A stretch of DNA of 64,000 nt, taken from assembly GCF_002197845.1 (NCBI RefSeq), contig NZ_NIDE01000005.1:806001-870000 (forward strand), given 5' to 3'. Within the stretch, counting starts at the first letter, position 1, and each line of letters opens with the position of its first letter. The DNA is from Fimbriiglobus ruber. GTDB taxonomy: Bacteria > Planctomycetota > Planctomycetia > Gemmatales > Gemmataceae. The notes beneath the pieces are model-generated. The model worked only from the letters and a program-made list of their open reading frames with translations, had not been told where the DNA came from and did no database searches. Below, piece by piece: positions 18,373 through 27,827 of this stretch. Position numbers and translations under genes: made by a program.

Positions 18373-18735
18373 GACCAGCCTCCTGGTGGAATGACAGAAC
18401 CTTTTCTCAGGACAGCGATCGACGGCCGATGCTCAGCACGATCGGGAATGGAACATCCCGCGGATAGTCGATCAAAATGGACGTCTGGGCGAGCGGGGGA
18501 CGACAGTCCCTCCGAGATTCCGCCAGCGGCAATGACCTGCTCCCACGCGGGGAACCCTTGCTCGCCGGTTTCGATGAAATGATGATAACGGTACTGAGTG
18601 ACTGGATGCAAAGGTTCCTTGCGTTATTATGGGACCCGCATCTGTCATCAAGTTTACTGGCATAAGTCGTTCGCGCCTGGTTGCCGCGTCCGTCCGCCTT
18701 CCGTGAGAGTGCGAACGTTCCGAAAGGTGCCCATC

Positions 18736-20382
18736 ATGCCCTCGCCCGCCGTCCGTTCCTTGCTGGCCTTCCTCGGGTGTTTGTCACTAACCGCACGCGG
18801 CCCGGGAGCCGATGAGCCCTACAAGGAAAATGAGGCGGCCGTTGCCGCGGTCGGGCAACTCGGCGTGAACGTCGTTCGGGGGTATCCGACACGGGCGGCC
18901 GAAGGCGGAGCCACGATCCGGGTCGGCAATCGCAAGGAGGTCGTCCGGAATCTGGCCGGCAACGTCCTGCCCGTCGTGGCCCTGGAATTCACCGGCCCGG
19001 CCGTCACAGACGCGACCGTCGCCGCCGCGGCCACCCACATCCCGTCGTTCAAATATTTCGATCGCGTCGTTTTCCAGAACTCGGCCGTCACCGACGCCGG
19101 GCTCAAATCCCTCGCCAAGTGTAACGTCGCCGAGATCGTTATCGGTCCCGGGCACCTGTCCGGGGTCGGGCTCCGGGCTCTGGCCGACAACACCCGACTC
19201 ACCGCTCTGCGGGTCCACGGAACCTCGCTTTCTGCGGACGGATTCAAAGCGGTCGCGGGCCTCAAGAGTCTTACCGACCTGAGTCTCAAGCGGAGTACCG
19301 TCGCCGACCGCGACCTGAAGCCGGTCGGCGAGTTGGGCGGTCTGACTGACCTCGACCTGTCCGAAACGGCGGTCTCCGACGCCGGCCTCGCGCACCTGGC
19401 CGGCCTGAAGAAATTGACCCGGCTCGACCTGTCGCGCACCCGAGTCACCGGCACGACCCTGGCAACCCTCGAAGGATTCGCGGCCCTCACCGACCTCCAA
19501 TTGGACGGTACGCCCCTCACCGACACCGGGCTCGCCTTGCTTCCGGCCCTGCCCGCACTGACCACACTCGACCTGAGCCGGACGCCGGTGCGCGGCCCGG
19601 GTCTCCGGTCAGTCGGTCGATCGCCCGGTCTCCGGGAGCTGACACTCGCGAACAGCCAGGTAGCCGACCCCGGTTTGCCGTTCGTCGCCGCTTGCAAAAA
19701 GTTGACGATACTCGACATGGAGCACACCCGGATCACGGACGCCGGCCTCAAGAGTTTGCGCGGCTCGACCGACCTGGAAGTTCTGAACCTCGGTGCGAAT
19801 GCGATCGGTGACGAAGGTCTCAAGGAACTGGCGGACCTCACCCATGTCGTGCGCCTGGATCTGTCCGGCACGCGCGTGACGGACGGTGGCTTGAAAAGTC
19901 TCGCGAAGATGGAAGGACTCCAGTCGTTGCTCCTCGCGGGGACGAAGATCACCTCGACCGCCGCCCAACACCTCAAATCTCACACCGCCCTGACCGAACT
20001 GAACGTGGCCAAGACCAAGTTCGGCGACCCGGGTCTGGTCGAACTGACCCGCAACCATGAGCAACTGGCCGACCTGAACCTGGGCGGCACACCGGTCGGG
20101 GCCGGGGTCGAGAAGGTCGTCGCCTTCAAGAACCTCTCGCGCCTGATCCTCGACGACACCAAGGTGGGCGACGGCGTCGTGACGAAGTTGGCCGGCATGC
20201 CGTCGCTGTCGACGCTCCACCTGGCCCGGACCGCGATCAGCAACGCGTCCTTCAAAACCTTCACCGAAATGCGCGACACCTTGATCGCCCTCGACGTCAC
20301 CAGCACCCGGTTAACGCCCCTCAAGGTGCGCGAGTTGAGAATCGCACTGCCGTACACGCACGTCGTCCCCTACGTGCCGTGA
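18736..20382 (+). CDS. secreted leucine-rich-repeat protein
   Basis: The 548-residue product has a signal peptide (residues 1 to about 22) and then about 18 leucine-rich repeats of roughly 24 residues with the consensus L-x-x-L-x-x-L-D-L-S-x-T-x-V-T-D-A-G-L, for example LTRLDLSRTRVTGTTL. This D-A-G-L type of repeat is common in planctomycete extracellular proteins and forms a solenoid used for protein binding. No catalytic domain is attached. The ATG at 18736 follows GAAAGGTG. It stands alone, facing the DsbD cluster in convergent orientation. Confidence 0.88.
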   Translation: MPSPAVRSLLAFLGCLSLTARGPGADEPYKENEAAVAAVGQLGVNVVRGYPTRAAEGGATIRVGNRKEVVRNLAGNVLPVVALEFTGPAVTDATVAAAATHIPSFKYFDRVVFQNSAVTDAGLKSLAKCNVAEIVIGPGHLSGVGLRALADNTRLTALRVHGTSLSADGFKAVAGLKSLTDLSLKRSTVADRDLKPVGELGGLTDLDLSETAVSDAGLAHLAGLKKLTRLDLSRTRVTGTTLATLEGFAALTDLQLDGTPLTDTGLALLPALPALTTLDLSRTPVRGPGLRSVGRSPGLRELTLANSQVADPGLPFVAACKKLTILDMEHTRITDAGLKSLRGSTDLEVLNLGANAIGDEGLKELADLTHVVRLDLSGTRVTDGGLKSLAKMEGLQSLLLAGTKITSTAAQHLKSHTALTELNVAKTKFGDPGLVELTRNHEQLADLNLGGTPVGAGVEKVVAFKNLSRLILDDTKVGDGVVTKLAGMPSLSTLHLARTAISNASFKTFTEMRDTLIALDVTSTRLTPLKVRELRIALPYTHVVPYVP

Positions 20383-20870
20383 GGCTCATTCCCACCCTGA
20401 CTGATCTGCCGTGGAGGTCACCGTGCATCCGGAGGAAGCGGCGTTCCTGACGGCAAGAGGGACGGCGATCCGGACGAGCCCGTTCGCGCGGCGGCCAGCG
20501 ACGCGATCAAGCGAATCGCGTCGCCGTCGTGAGAATTGCCGCCTTCTTCGTCTGGGGCGAAATGAGGAACATTCCCCGCATGGATCGGACTTCCCCTTCG
20601 ACCTCAGACTAATCCAATCCCGCACGCGGGTTGGAAGGTAATACGACATCCCGCCCGCGCCGCGAAACCGGCGTTCGGGGAATTTCTGCGCTTTTTGCGC
20701 CGTGTATTGTGTTTTCTGACGGTGGACAGACCACGACACCACTACACGGCAAAGTGGTCGGTTCAATGGGCCGCGTTGCGTCGTCGGGCATCGACTTACA
20801 CACGCGGGCCAAGGGCAGTTTCTGCGCGGTTGCGCCTGAGTTAACGACACCGCAGACGCCTGTTCGCCGT
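20383..20870. other. convergent intergenic region
   Basis: This is 488 bases between the stops of the leucine-rich-repeat gene and the dsbD-like gene. Reading frames exist on both strands but none has protein-like composition, a good start or a recognisable domain. I see no long inverted repeat. Confidence 0.4.
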
Positions 20871-23162
20871 TTACTTCCCTTCCAGCGGCTTCTTCAGGAA
20901 CTCGACGAACGCCGGCACGTTGTTGATCTTCCCCTCGTCGTACACGCCCACCACCTTCACCCGGCCGTCGGCCTGCGGGGCCAGGATCGCGTATAGGGGC
21001 AGTTGCTGGGTGCCGAACACTTTGCCCTGGAACTGGAGGTTGTTCGCCCCCTCGATGCGGCGTTCAAACAGTTCGCGGTCGTCGGTGAAAAACGTGGCGG
21101 GCACGTCGTCCGTGTACATCTGGACCAGCGTGTATTTCTTCACCAGTTCGCGGACCATCGATTGGGTAAAGACGTTCTGCTCGTTCAGCTTACAGTTCGA
21201 GCAGGTGACGCCGGTGAAGTCGATGAAGATCAACGGTTTTGTCACCGGGCCGCCGGCTTGTTTCTCCTTCACGATCCGTTCGACAGCTCCCTTCAAGTCC
21301 GAACTCCATGGCAACTCTTCGCCGCCGGCCTCGCCCGGTTCGGGGAGCAGGAACGCGTTCACCCAGGCGTACATCGCCCCGCCCGGCCGCTGCGTCTGCC
21401 CGGCCGCCCCCGTCTTGAACAGCGCGGGCGTCAGGTAGACCGCGATCCCCAGGAACGTCACCCCGAGCAACATCCGGAAGACGCCGACGTTCGGCTTCTC
21501 CTCGTCGTGCGGGAGCCGGTAGAGATTGAGCAAATAGAGTCCCGCGGCGGCCGCGATCGCGACCCACGCGCCGAGGACGAGGTCGTACGTGAAGTATTCC
21601 GGCCGGGACAGGATGCGGAGTTCCGCGGTGCGGAAGAACTTGAACGCGGCGGCCAGTTCCAGGAACCCCATGACCACCTTCACGCTGTCCAGCCACCCGC
21701 CGGACTTCGGCAACTTCTTGATCAGGCTCGGGAACATGGCGAGGACGAAGAACGGCGAGGCGAACGCGGTCGCGAACGCGATCCCCGCGAGGATCAGTTC
21801 GAACGTCCCGTAATTCCCGCTCGCGGCCATGCCGGCGAACCCGCCGAGGAACGGGGCCACGCACGTGAAGCTCACGATGCTGAACGCCAGGGCGCCGAAC
21901 ACGGTCCCGATCAACCCGCCCGCCCCGCGGCGCTTCTCGGTGTACCGCAGGAGGAAGCCGGGCAGCTGGATGTCGTACATGCCGAACAGGCTCAGCGCGA
22001 ACACGATGAACAGCCCGCCCATGAAAATGTTCATGATCGGGTTCACACTGAGCCCGCGGAAAATGGACAGGAGGAACACGGCCGACGAGCCGAGGACCGC
22101 GATGATCGTCAGGCAGTACACGAGCGCGCGGCGGACCGCGCCGCCCGTCGACTGGTGGCTCTGCTTGAGGAATAGACTCACCGTGATCGGGATCATCGGG
22201 AAGACGCACGGCGTGACGAGCGAGACGTACCCCCAAAAGACGGCCGCCAGGATCAACCCAAGGAACCCGCCTTGTAAGGGCAGCGGCGGCGGGCGGTCGA
22301 TCTTCGCGGCCAACTCATCGAGATCTTTTTCGTAGTCGGCCGGCGGGACGGATGGCTTTTGAATCAGCCCGCCTTTCTTGTCCTCGGCCGCCGGGGCGAC
22401 CTGGACGGCAGACGCGCCCGGCGGGGCTACCGCCGGCGGGGCACCGCGGGCCGGATCGGGACCGCCGGGCGGGGCGACCGGAGGCACAGGTGCCGCAGCG
22501 GGCGGAGCGGTGCCGATCGCCTTCTGAACGGCGGCGTCGAATTCCGCCGGCACCTTCTCGGCCGCGCCGTCGAGGATTTCGAGTTCGGCTGCGGGCGGAC
22601 GGCGAATGTCGGAGACGAAGCAATTGCCGTCGATGCACGCCTGAAACCGCGTACCAGTCAACGCAACCGATTTCTTCCCGGGGGCCGCGGTCGGCGACAC
22701 GACGGCCTTGATTTCCCATGTCACGGGCTTGGGGTAGTACCGCTCGATCCCGCCCAGGTCCGACGGTTTTTCCTTCCACCCGGCCGGGTCGACGACGGCG
22801 CCGACGAAGATCACGTCGCCCTTGCGGGGAACGTTAATGGTATTCTTCGAAGCCTGGTCGGGGGGCGGGTCGGCCGGGTAGGTCCAGCTGCGTTTTTCGG
22901 GTTTAGGCGACACGGTCAGTTTGAGCGTGACGACCTGCCCCCGCTTCGCCTGCGCCGGCTCGAACGTGGCCGTATAACTGGCAATGTCCGCGAACGATTT
23001 GGCCCCCGAACCGGCCCCCGGCAACTTGATGAACGACGAGGGCTCCTCGCGGGCGGGAGCCGGGCGATCAGGTCGTTTAACACGGACATGGTCAGCCGCG
23101 GTCAACACAACGACGGCCAGGGCGGACGACACGGCCACGGAAAGCAAGCGGCGCGGCGACAT
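20871..23162 (-). CDS. thiol:disulfide interchange protein DsbD-like
   Basis: The 763-residue product moves electrons from cytoplasmic thioredoxin across the inner membrane to periplasmic thiols. Three DsbD modules are visible. The N-terminal periplasmic alpha domain has the active pair C-I-D-G-N-C (residues 176/181). The membrane domain has eight or so helices and the redox Cys motifs LVTPCVFPMIP (Cys 319) and FTCVAPFLGG (Cys 434). The C-terminal thioredoxin-like gamma domain has G-V-T-C-S-N-C-K (Cys 654/657). A Pro/Ala-rich linker at about 218-262 is longer than in E. coli. The start at 23162 opens on a signal peptide. It is the last gene of a minus-strand redox cluster. Confidence 0.92.
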   Translation of the reverse strand: MSPRRLLSVAVSSALAVVVLTAADHVRVKRPDRPAPAREEPSSFIKLPGAGSGAKSFADIASYTATFEPAQAKRGQVVTLKLTVSPKPEKRSWTYPADPPPDQASKNTINVPRKGDVIFVGAVVDPAGWKEKPSDLGGIERYYPKPVTWEIKAVVSPTAAPGKKSVALTGTRFQACIDGNCFVSDIRRPPAAELEILDGAAEKVPAEFDAAVQKAIGTAPPAAAPVPPVAPPGGPDPARGAPPAVAPPGASAVQVAPAAEDKKGGLIQKPSVPPADYEKDLDELAAKIDRPPPLPLQGGFLGLILAAVFWGYVSLVTPCVFPMIPITVSLFLKQSHQSTGGAVRRALVYCLTIIAVLGSSAVFLLSIFRGLSVNPIMNIFMGGLFIVFALSLFGMYDIQLPGFLLRYTEKRRGAGGLIGTVFGALAFSIVSFTCVAPFLGGFAGMAASGNYGTFELILAGIAFATAFASPFFVLAMFPSLIKKLPKSGGWLDSVKVVMGFLELAAAFKFFRTAELRILSRPEYFTYDLVLGAWVAIAAAAGLYLLNLYRLPHDEEKPNVGVFRMLLGVTFLGIAVYLTPALFKTGAAGQTQRPGGAMYAWVNAFLLPEPGEAGGEELPWSSDLKGAVERIVKEKQAGGPVTKPLIFIDFTGVTCSNCKLNEQNVFTQSMVRELVKKYTLVQMYTDDVPATFFTDDRELFERRIEGANNLQFQGKVFGTQQLPLYAILAPQADGRVKVVGVYDEGKINNVPAFVEFLKKPLEGK

Positions 23163-23248
23163 GGTTCGGGTCCGGTGGGGATGTGAAACGAAGCGCCCAC
23201 GGCGAACCGTCGGACGTGTAAACAAATACCGATCAGCCGCGGGGGGCG

Positions 23249-23833
23249 TTACAGGCCGCCGGCCTTTTTGACTTCTTCTTCGTAAGCCTTGTCGACGGCG
23301 ACGGCCGGGCCGGCGAGGACTTTCAGCGTCGCTTCCGGGGCGAGCGCCTTGGGCGGGTAGCAGTTGATCGCGTCGCAGACGGTCAGCTTGAACGACGGGA
23401 GCTTGACCGTAACCGTTCCCGGCTTCGCGGTCGGCGCGACCACGGCCTTGTGTTCGTACACGACCTTGCCGACGTAGTAGTGCATTTCCTTGATGCCGAT
23501 CTCCGGCTCGGCCTTCGTCTTCGGGTCGGCCGGGTCGATCACGCCGCCAACGAAGACGACCGAGCCGGCGGCCGGGAACTTGATCGTGTTGACCATCCCG
23601 GCGGCCTGCTTGTCGGGCTGCTTCGTCGGGTACGTCTGGCAGCCGGGGTTGAGGTGAACGGTGAGCCGGAACGTGACCGTCTGGCCCGGCTTCGCCTCGG
23701 CCGGTTCGAACGTCGCCTCAATGCTCTTCACCGACCGGGTGAACCAGTCAGGCTTCTTATCGTCCGCGACGGCGCGGGGGGCGGCGAGAAAGCCTGCGGC
23801 GACGACCACGGCGACGGACAAAAGAGTTCGCAT
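23249..23833 (-). CDS. secreted DsbD-alpha-like domain protein
   Basis: The 194-residue product has a signal peptide (MRTLLSVAVVVAAGFLAAPR) and a single immunoglobulin-like domain homologous to the N-terminal domain of DsbD, with the active pair C-D-A-I-N-C-Y-P-P (Cys 153/158) and a shared E-P-A-E-A-K-P-G-Q-T-V-T-F-R-L-T-V framework. An extra Cys lies at residue 65. It could be an accessory acceptor that takes electrons from the full-length DsbD encoded 86 bases downstream. AGGAG lies upstream of the ATG at 23833, and the start region is partly duplicated about 80 bases further upstream. Confidence 0.85.
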   Translation of the reverse strand: MRTLLSVAVVVAAGFLAAPRAVADDKKPDWFTRSVKSIEATFEPAEAKPGQTVTFRLTVHLNPGCQTYPTKQPDKQAAGMVNTIKFPAAGSVVFVGGVIDPADPKTKAEPEIGIKEMHYYVGKVVYEHKAVVAPTAKPGTVTVKLPSFKLTVCDAINCYPPKALAPEATLKVLAGPAVAVDKAYEEEVKKAGGL

Positions 23834-24008
23834 CGTGCGGGCTCCTGGTGGGAGGAAAGTCGAGTCTTCAAGTCGTCAGGTCTTCAAGTCGTCAAGTCAG
23901 AAGCACGACGCATCGTGCGGGCTCTTGGGGAGAAATCAAGTCATCAAGTCGGATCAGGACGGGCTTCCTGCTCCAAGACTTGATGACTTGATGACCTGAC
24001 GACTTGAT
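23828..24008. repeat. partial 80-bp duplication and GTCATCAAGTC inverted repeat
   Basis: A 16-base segment containing the start codon and leader of the DsbD-alpha-like gene (23829-23844) recurs at 23909-23924, and the similarity continues imperfectly into GTCxTCAAGTC tracts. The second copy ends in a perfect 16-bp inverted repeat (23935-23950 with 23977-23992). The same GACGACTTGACGAC-type words occur near 6247-6314 and 40174-40195, so they are a dispersed repeat family. Confidence 0.8.
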
Positions 24009-24010
24009 GA

Positions 24011-25705
24011 CTACTTACTTGCCATCGGGGCCACCCACTCCTTCTGCGGCGGGGGCGGGTCGACGCCCTGGAGGGCGAGCGTCGTCACCTTCTTGGTGGC
24101 GAGGTCGACCACCCGGATGCGGTTCGCGTTCGTGTCGGCCACGAACAGCTTGTTGCCCGCGAGGCTCAGCCCGGCGGGTGCGTCGAAGAGCGGGCCTTTC
24201 CCGTCCGGGTCCGGGCCGCCCAGGAACGTCTTGCATTCCCGGCTCTTGGGGTCGAGGAACTTGAGCTTGCTGTTGTACGTGTCGGCGACGATCAGCTTGC
24301 CGTCGTAGTAAGCGACCCCGAGGGCGTGCTGGAGGCGGACGGCCGAGCCGACGCCGTCCTGGTCGCCGAACTCGAACAGCCCCTCGCCGACGAGCGTCTC
24401 GACGCGGCCCGTGCCGTCGACCGGCAGCTTGCGGATCGCGCTGACTTCGCTGTCCGCCACGTACAGGAATTTGCCGTCGCTCGCAAGCCCGGACGGCTGC
24501 GCGAACCGGGCCGCGAACAGGGGGCCGTCCTTGATGTTTTCCCGGCCGTCGCCGGCGAACGGCCCGATTTCCTTCTTGTCCAGGTTCATGGCCCAGATCT
24601 GGTGGTGGCCGGCCATCGCCACGAACATCGTGCGGCCGACGATGAGCAAGTCCCACGGGCTGTTCAGCCCGGTCGTCTTGGCCGGGCCGGGGTGGTCGAG
24701 CATCCGCGTGTCTTGCGTCTGCTCACCCGTCCCGGCCGCCATCGACACGGTCCCGGCCTTGAGGTCGAGCGCCCGGATCGAGTGGTTCTTCCGGTCGGCG
24801 ACGTACAGCGTGTCGCCGTCGAGCGCGAGCCCCTGGGGGTCGTCGAACTGGGCGGTGGCGAACGGGCCGTCTACGCGGCCCGGCGAGCCGGTCCCGGCGA
24901 TCGCCAGCTTCTTGCCCGACAGGTCGGTGACGACGACGCGGTGGTGCGTGCTGTCGGCGATGAAGAGGCGGTTGCTCTTCTCGTCCGCCAGGACTTTGCC
25001 CGGGAAGAAGAGCGGCGTGTCGGCCGTCTCGCGGTAGCGGAGCAGGTCGAACCGGAGCGGCTTCTCGTTCAGCGTCTTCTTTTCCTTCCCCTCGGCGACC
25101 AGCTTGGCGATCATCCGGTCGAGGATGTCGTAATTCCCCTCGCCGGACACGCCGCCGACCATTTTGCCCTCGGTGTCAACCAGCGCGACGGTCGGCCACG
25201 ACTGGACGCCGAACCGCTCCCAGATTTTCCGGTCCGCGTCGTTCACGACCGGGTGGGCGAGTTCGTACCGGAGGACCGCCTTGCGGATGCTGTTCGTTTC
25301 CTTCTCGTTGTCGAACTTGGGCGAGTGGACCCCGATCACGACGAGGTTGTTCGGGTACTTCTTTTCCAGCTTCGCCAGGTCCGGCATGATGTGAATGCAG
25401 TTGATGCAGCAGAGCGTCCAGAAGTCGAGCAGGACGACTTTCCCCTTCAAATCAGCCATTTTAATCGGCCCGGCGGTATTGAGCCAGGCGACCCCGCCGT
25501 CCAGTTCCGGCGCGGCTTCGCGCTTCTCCCCGGTCGGCTTCTCGTCGGACCCCGCCGCGGCTGCCCCGGCGGTCTTCGGGCCGGGCGCCGCCTCGCAGCC
25601 GGTCGCGAACAGGCCCGTCACCGCGAGCACCACCGGCGCCCACCATAGAAACCGCGAGCGCACAGCGGTGCGCAGGAACGTCTCGTCGGTACCCGCCGGG
25701 GTCAT
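24011..25705 (-). CDS. NHL-repeat thioredoxin-like protein (NHLRC2-type)
   Basis: The 564-residue product is exported or membrane-anchored (hydrophobic residues 20-36 ending A-T-G-C, a weak lipobox). Residues about 80-210 form a TlpA/thioredoxin-like domain with active-site motif W-T-L-C-C-I-N-C, the C-C-I-N-C variant typical of NHLRC2-type proteins. The rest is an NHL beta-propeller, with repeats such as F-D-D-P-Q-G-L-A-L-D-G-D-T-L-Y-V-A-D. It heads a minus-strand cluster with the DsbD-alpha-like and DsbD genes, suggesting that it is a thiol client or reductase fed by DsbD. GGAGGAG lies upstream of the ATG. Confidence 0.9.
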   Translation of the reverse strand: MTPAGTDETFLRTAVRSRFLWWAPVVLAVTGLFATGCEAAPGPKTAGAAAAGSDEKPTGEKREAAPELDGGVAWLNTAGPIKMADLKGKVVLLDFWTLCCINCIHIMPDLAKLEKKYPNNLVVIGVHSPKFDNEKETNSIRKAVLRYELAHPVVNDADRKIWERFGVQSWPTVALVDTEGKMVGGVSGEGNYDILDRMIAKLVAEGKEKKTLNEKPLRFDLLRYRETADTPLFFPGKVLADEKSNRLFIADSTHHRVVVTDLSGKKLAIAGTGSPGRVDGPFATAQFDDPQGLALDGDTLYVADRKNHSIRALDLKAGTVSMAAGTGEQTQDTRMLDHPGPAKTTGLNSPWDLLIVGRTMFVAMAGHHQIWAMNLDKKEIGPFAGDGRENIKDGPLFAARFAQPSGLASDGKFLYVADSEVSAIRKLPVDGTGRVETLVGEGLFEFGDQDGVGSAVRLQHALGVAYYDGKLIVADTYNSKLKFLDPKSRECKTFLGGPDPDGKGPLFDAPAGLSLAGNKLFVADTNANRIRVVDLATKKVTTLALQGVDPPPPQKEWVAPMASK

Positions 25706-25936
25706 CACGACTCCTCCGCGTGTCAGGAATACGGTCGATGGCCACATCGTACACAAATTAGTGCTGCGCGTGAATCGAATCCTTACATCCGTTACAGGGG
25801 AACGGCATCGGATTTAGGGAAGGCATCCTCTCAAATTGTTGTTGCACGAGTTTTGTAGTCAGACCAGAATCCTCTCATCTTCGACTTCGGTCACGTGGCG
25901 ATTCGTTTTTATTTTTCCTTTCGTCGGGGTCGTCCG

Positions 25937-26256
25937 ATGATGCTCTCCTGTCCCGGTTGCCGCGCGCAGATCGGCGCCAAAGCGCTGAAGCCCGGCAAAT
26001 ACGCCCCCAAATGTCCCAAGTGTGCGGCCGCGCTGGTCATCGTCGTCCCGGCCGACCCGGTCGCGACTGTTCAGGTGAGTCTGGCCGTTCACCCCGCCAC
26101 GTCGTCGCCGACCATGGCCCAGGTACAGCCGCTGTCATGGGGCACAAGCTCGGGCTGCCGATCTCGGACATCGGGCCCCTGCGGTCCGGCTACGTGACGC
26201 TGACGGCCGGGAGTGTGGCCGGGCTCGCGGCGCTCGTCCTCGGGCGGCCACGGTAG
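25937..26256 (+). pseudogene. zinc-ribbon protein remnant
   Basis: The frame from 25937 encodes M-L-S-C-P-G-C-R-A-Q-I-G then K-C-P-K-C-A-A-A-L, a double CxxC zinc ribbon like those at the N-termini of planctomycete regulatory proteins, and ends at 26197 in low-complexity sequence. A second frame (to 26256) ends S-D-I-G-P-L-R-S-G-Y-V-T-L-T-A-G-S-V-A-G-L, a plausible membrane-type tail. The two look like pieces of one longer gene joined by a frameshift and deletion. A genuine short zinc-ribbon protein is the alternative. Confidence 0.4.
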
Positions 26257-26325
26257 GGGGATCGATCCGTCTTCAGATGAGGAAGTGCCCTCACCCGGTC
26301 CGCCCGGGAGTCATAAAACCACCGG

Positions 26326-26778
26326 ATGAACTGGCTCACCGCTGTTTACGCCCTCTTCGCCGCCGGCGCCGGCGCCTGCATCGCCCTCCAGGCGTCCGCC
26401 AACGGGAAGTTTCGCCACAATCTGGACAGCCCGCTGTTCGCCGCGTTCTTCTCGATCTGCGGGACGTTCGTCTCTGCGTGCGCGGTCATGCTCATCGTCC
26501 GCCCGCCGGCGCCCGAAACCGCCGCAATCCGCGAGACGCAGTGGTGGAACTGGATCGGCGGCCCGCTCGGGATGCTCATCGTCCTCGCCGGCGCCACCCT
26601 CATCCGCGAACTCGGGGCCGCGGCGTTCATCGCCCTGGTGGTCGGCGGCCAACTTGTTTGCTCGACCCTCCTCGACCACTTCGCCCTACTTGGCCTCAAA
26701 GAGCAGCCGATCACGCCCGGGCGGGTGTTCGGCGCGGTCCTCGTGGTGGCCGGCGTGGTGTGTATCAAGTATCTGTGA
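26326..26778 (+). CDS. DMT-family transporter, DUF606/YdcZ-like
   Basis: The 150-residue membrane protein has five predicted helices. The N-terminus A-A-G-A-G-A-C-I-A-L-Q-A-S-A-N-G-K-F-R matches DUF606/YdcZ, half-size members of the drug/metabolite transporter superfamily that often act as pairs; here only one copy is seen. The final G-R-V-F-G-A-V-L-V-V-A-G-V-V is the last helix. The substrate is unknown. trpA begins four bases downstream, so the two are co-transcribed and probably translationally coupled. Confidence 0.85.
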   Translation: MNWLTAVYALFAAGAGACIALQASANGKFRHNLDSPLFAAFFSICGTFVSACAVMLIVRPPAPETAAIRETQWWNWIGGPLGMLIVLAGATLIRELGAAAFIALVVGGQLVCSTLLDHFALLGLKEQPITPGRVFGAVLVVAGVVCIKYL

Positions 26779-26782
26779 TGGC

Positions 26783-27592
26783 ATGAATCCCATCGACGCG
26801 CTCTTCCACCGCCTGCGAGCCGAGAACCGCAAGGCGTTTATGCCGTTCCTCACCGCCGGCGACCCGGACCTCGCGTTCACCCGCGAAGTCTTGCCCGCCG
26901 CCGCCCAGAGCGGCGCCTCGCTGATCGAGGTCGGCTTCCCCTTCTCGGACCCCATCGCCGACGGGCCCGTGATCCAGGCTTCGTACACCCGCGCCCTGGA
27001 CAACGGCCTCAAACTGCCGGCCGTGTTCGCGGCTTTGAAAGACGTCACCTCTTCGCCGGGGTGGGCGACGCCGGTGGTGGCGATGACCTCGTACTCGATC
27101 GTCTGGAAGAAGGGGCCGGACGCGTTCATCGCGGCCGCTCAGGCCGCCGGGTTGAGCGGCGCGGTCGTCCCGGACTTGCCGGTCGAAGAGGCCGACGACC
27201 TGTCCCGGCGGTGCCGCGACAAGAACTTCAACCTGATCCTGCTCGTCACCCCGACCACGTCGCCGGCCCGCGCCGAGAAGATCGTAAAAGCTTGCGGCGG
27301 CTTCGTGTACGTCGTCAGCGTGGTCGGGATCACCGGCGAACGCGCACGGCTGCCGGTCCAGCTCCACGAAATGATTGCTCGCCTCCGCGGGATGACCGAC
27401 CTTCCGTTATGCGTCGGCTTCGGCGTGAGCAAGCCCGAACACGTTCGCGATCTCAAGGCGATCGCGGACGGGGTCATTGTCGGGACCGCACTGGTGCGAA
27501 AGCTCGAAGCCGCCACGAGCCCCGAAGGGCGAGTCAAAACGCTGACCGAGGTCCGCGCAACTGTGGCCGCCCTCAGTGCCGCCTTGAATTAA
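26783..27592 (+). CDS. trpA: tryptophan synthase alpha chain
   Basis: TrpA cleaves indole-3-glycerol phosphate to indole and glyceraldehyde-3-phosphate and passes indole to TrpB. The 269-residue product has the catalytic Glu and Asp in LIEVGFPFSDPIADGPVIQ, the Y-S-I-V-W-K-K-G-P-D-A-F segment, V-V-P-D-L-P-V-E-E-A-D-D-L, and the phosphate-binding end C-V-G-F-G-V-S-K-P-E-H-V. Length is normal. The start at 26783 matches the family (N-P-I-D-A-L-F). trpB is not adjacent; trp genes are often scattered in planctomycetes. It follows the small transporter gene by four bases. Confidence 0.97.
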   Translation: MNPIDALFHRLRAENRKAFMPFLTAGDPDLAFTREVLPAAAQSGASLIEVGFPFSDPIADGPVIQASYTRALDNGLKLPAVFAALKDVTSSPGWATPVVAMTSYSIVWKKGPDAFIAAAQAAGLSGAVVPDLPVEEADDLSRRCRDKNFNLILLVTPTTSPARAEKIVKACGGFVYVVSVVGITGERARLPVQLHEMIARLRGMTDLPLCVGFGVSKPEHVRDLKAIADGVIVGTALVRKLEAATSPEGRVKTLTEVRATVAALSAALN

Positions 27593-27631
27593 GACGTGTG
27601 GAGAAGTCAGAAGTCAGAACCTAGGGAACGC

Positions 27632-27650
27632 GGCGCGACGTTGTCGCGCC
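27632..27650. terminator. small hairpin after trpA
   Basis: The 8-bp arms GGCGCGAC (27632-27639) and GTCGCGCC (27643-27650) are perfect, with a 3-base loop, 40 bases after the trpA stop. No T tract follows, so termination is only suggested. Confidence 0.4.
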
Positions 27651-27827
27651 CGTTCAGCACGACCACGTTCAACTCATTGCTTTCGCGAGATGATGACTGG
27701 CACCGCGGCCGCAACTGCTCCGGGTCGTCCACTGCAGTCGCGGTTAGCCGATGGTGAAGATAGCTTGAAGATAGCTCCAACTTACCGCGAACGTCTCCGG
27801 CGGCGATAGACAGGCTATCGCCAACCC

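Noticed and set aside
20386-20850. A 154-residue minus-strand frame between the leucine-rich-repeat gene and dsbD
   Set aside because: Arg/Ser-rich composition, no domain and no initiation signal.
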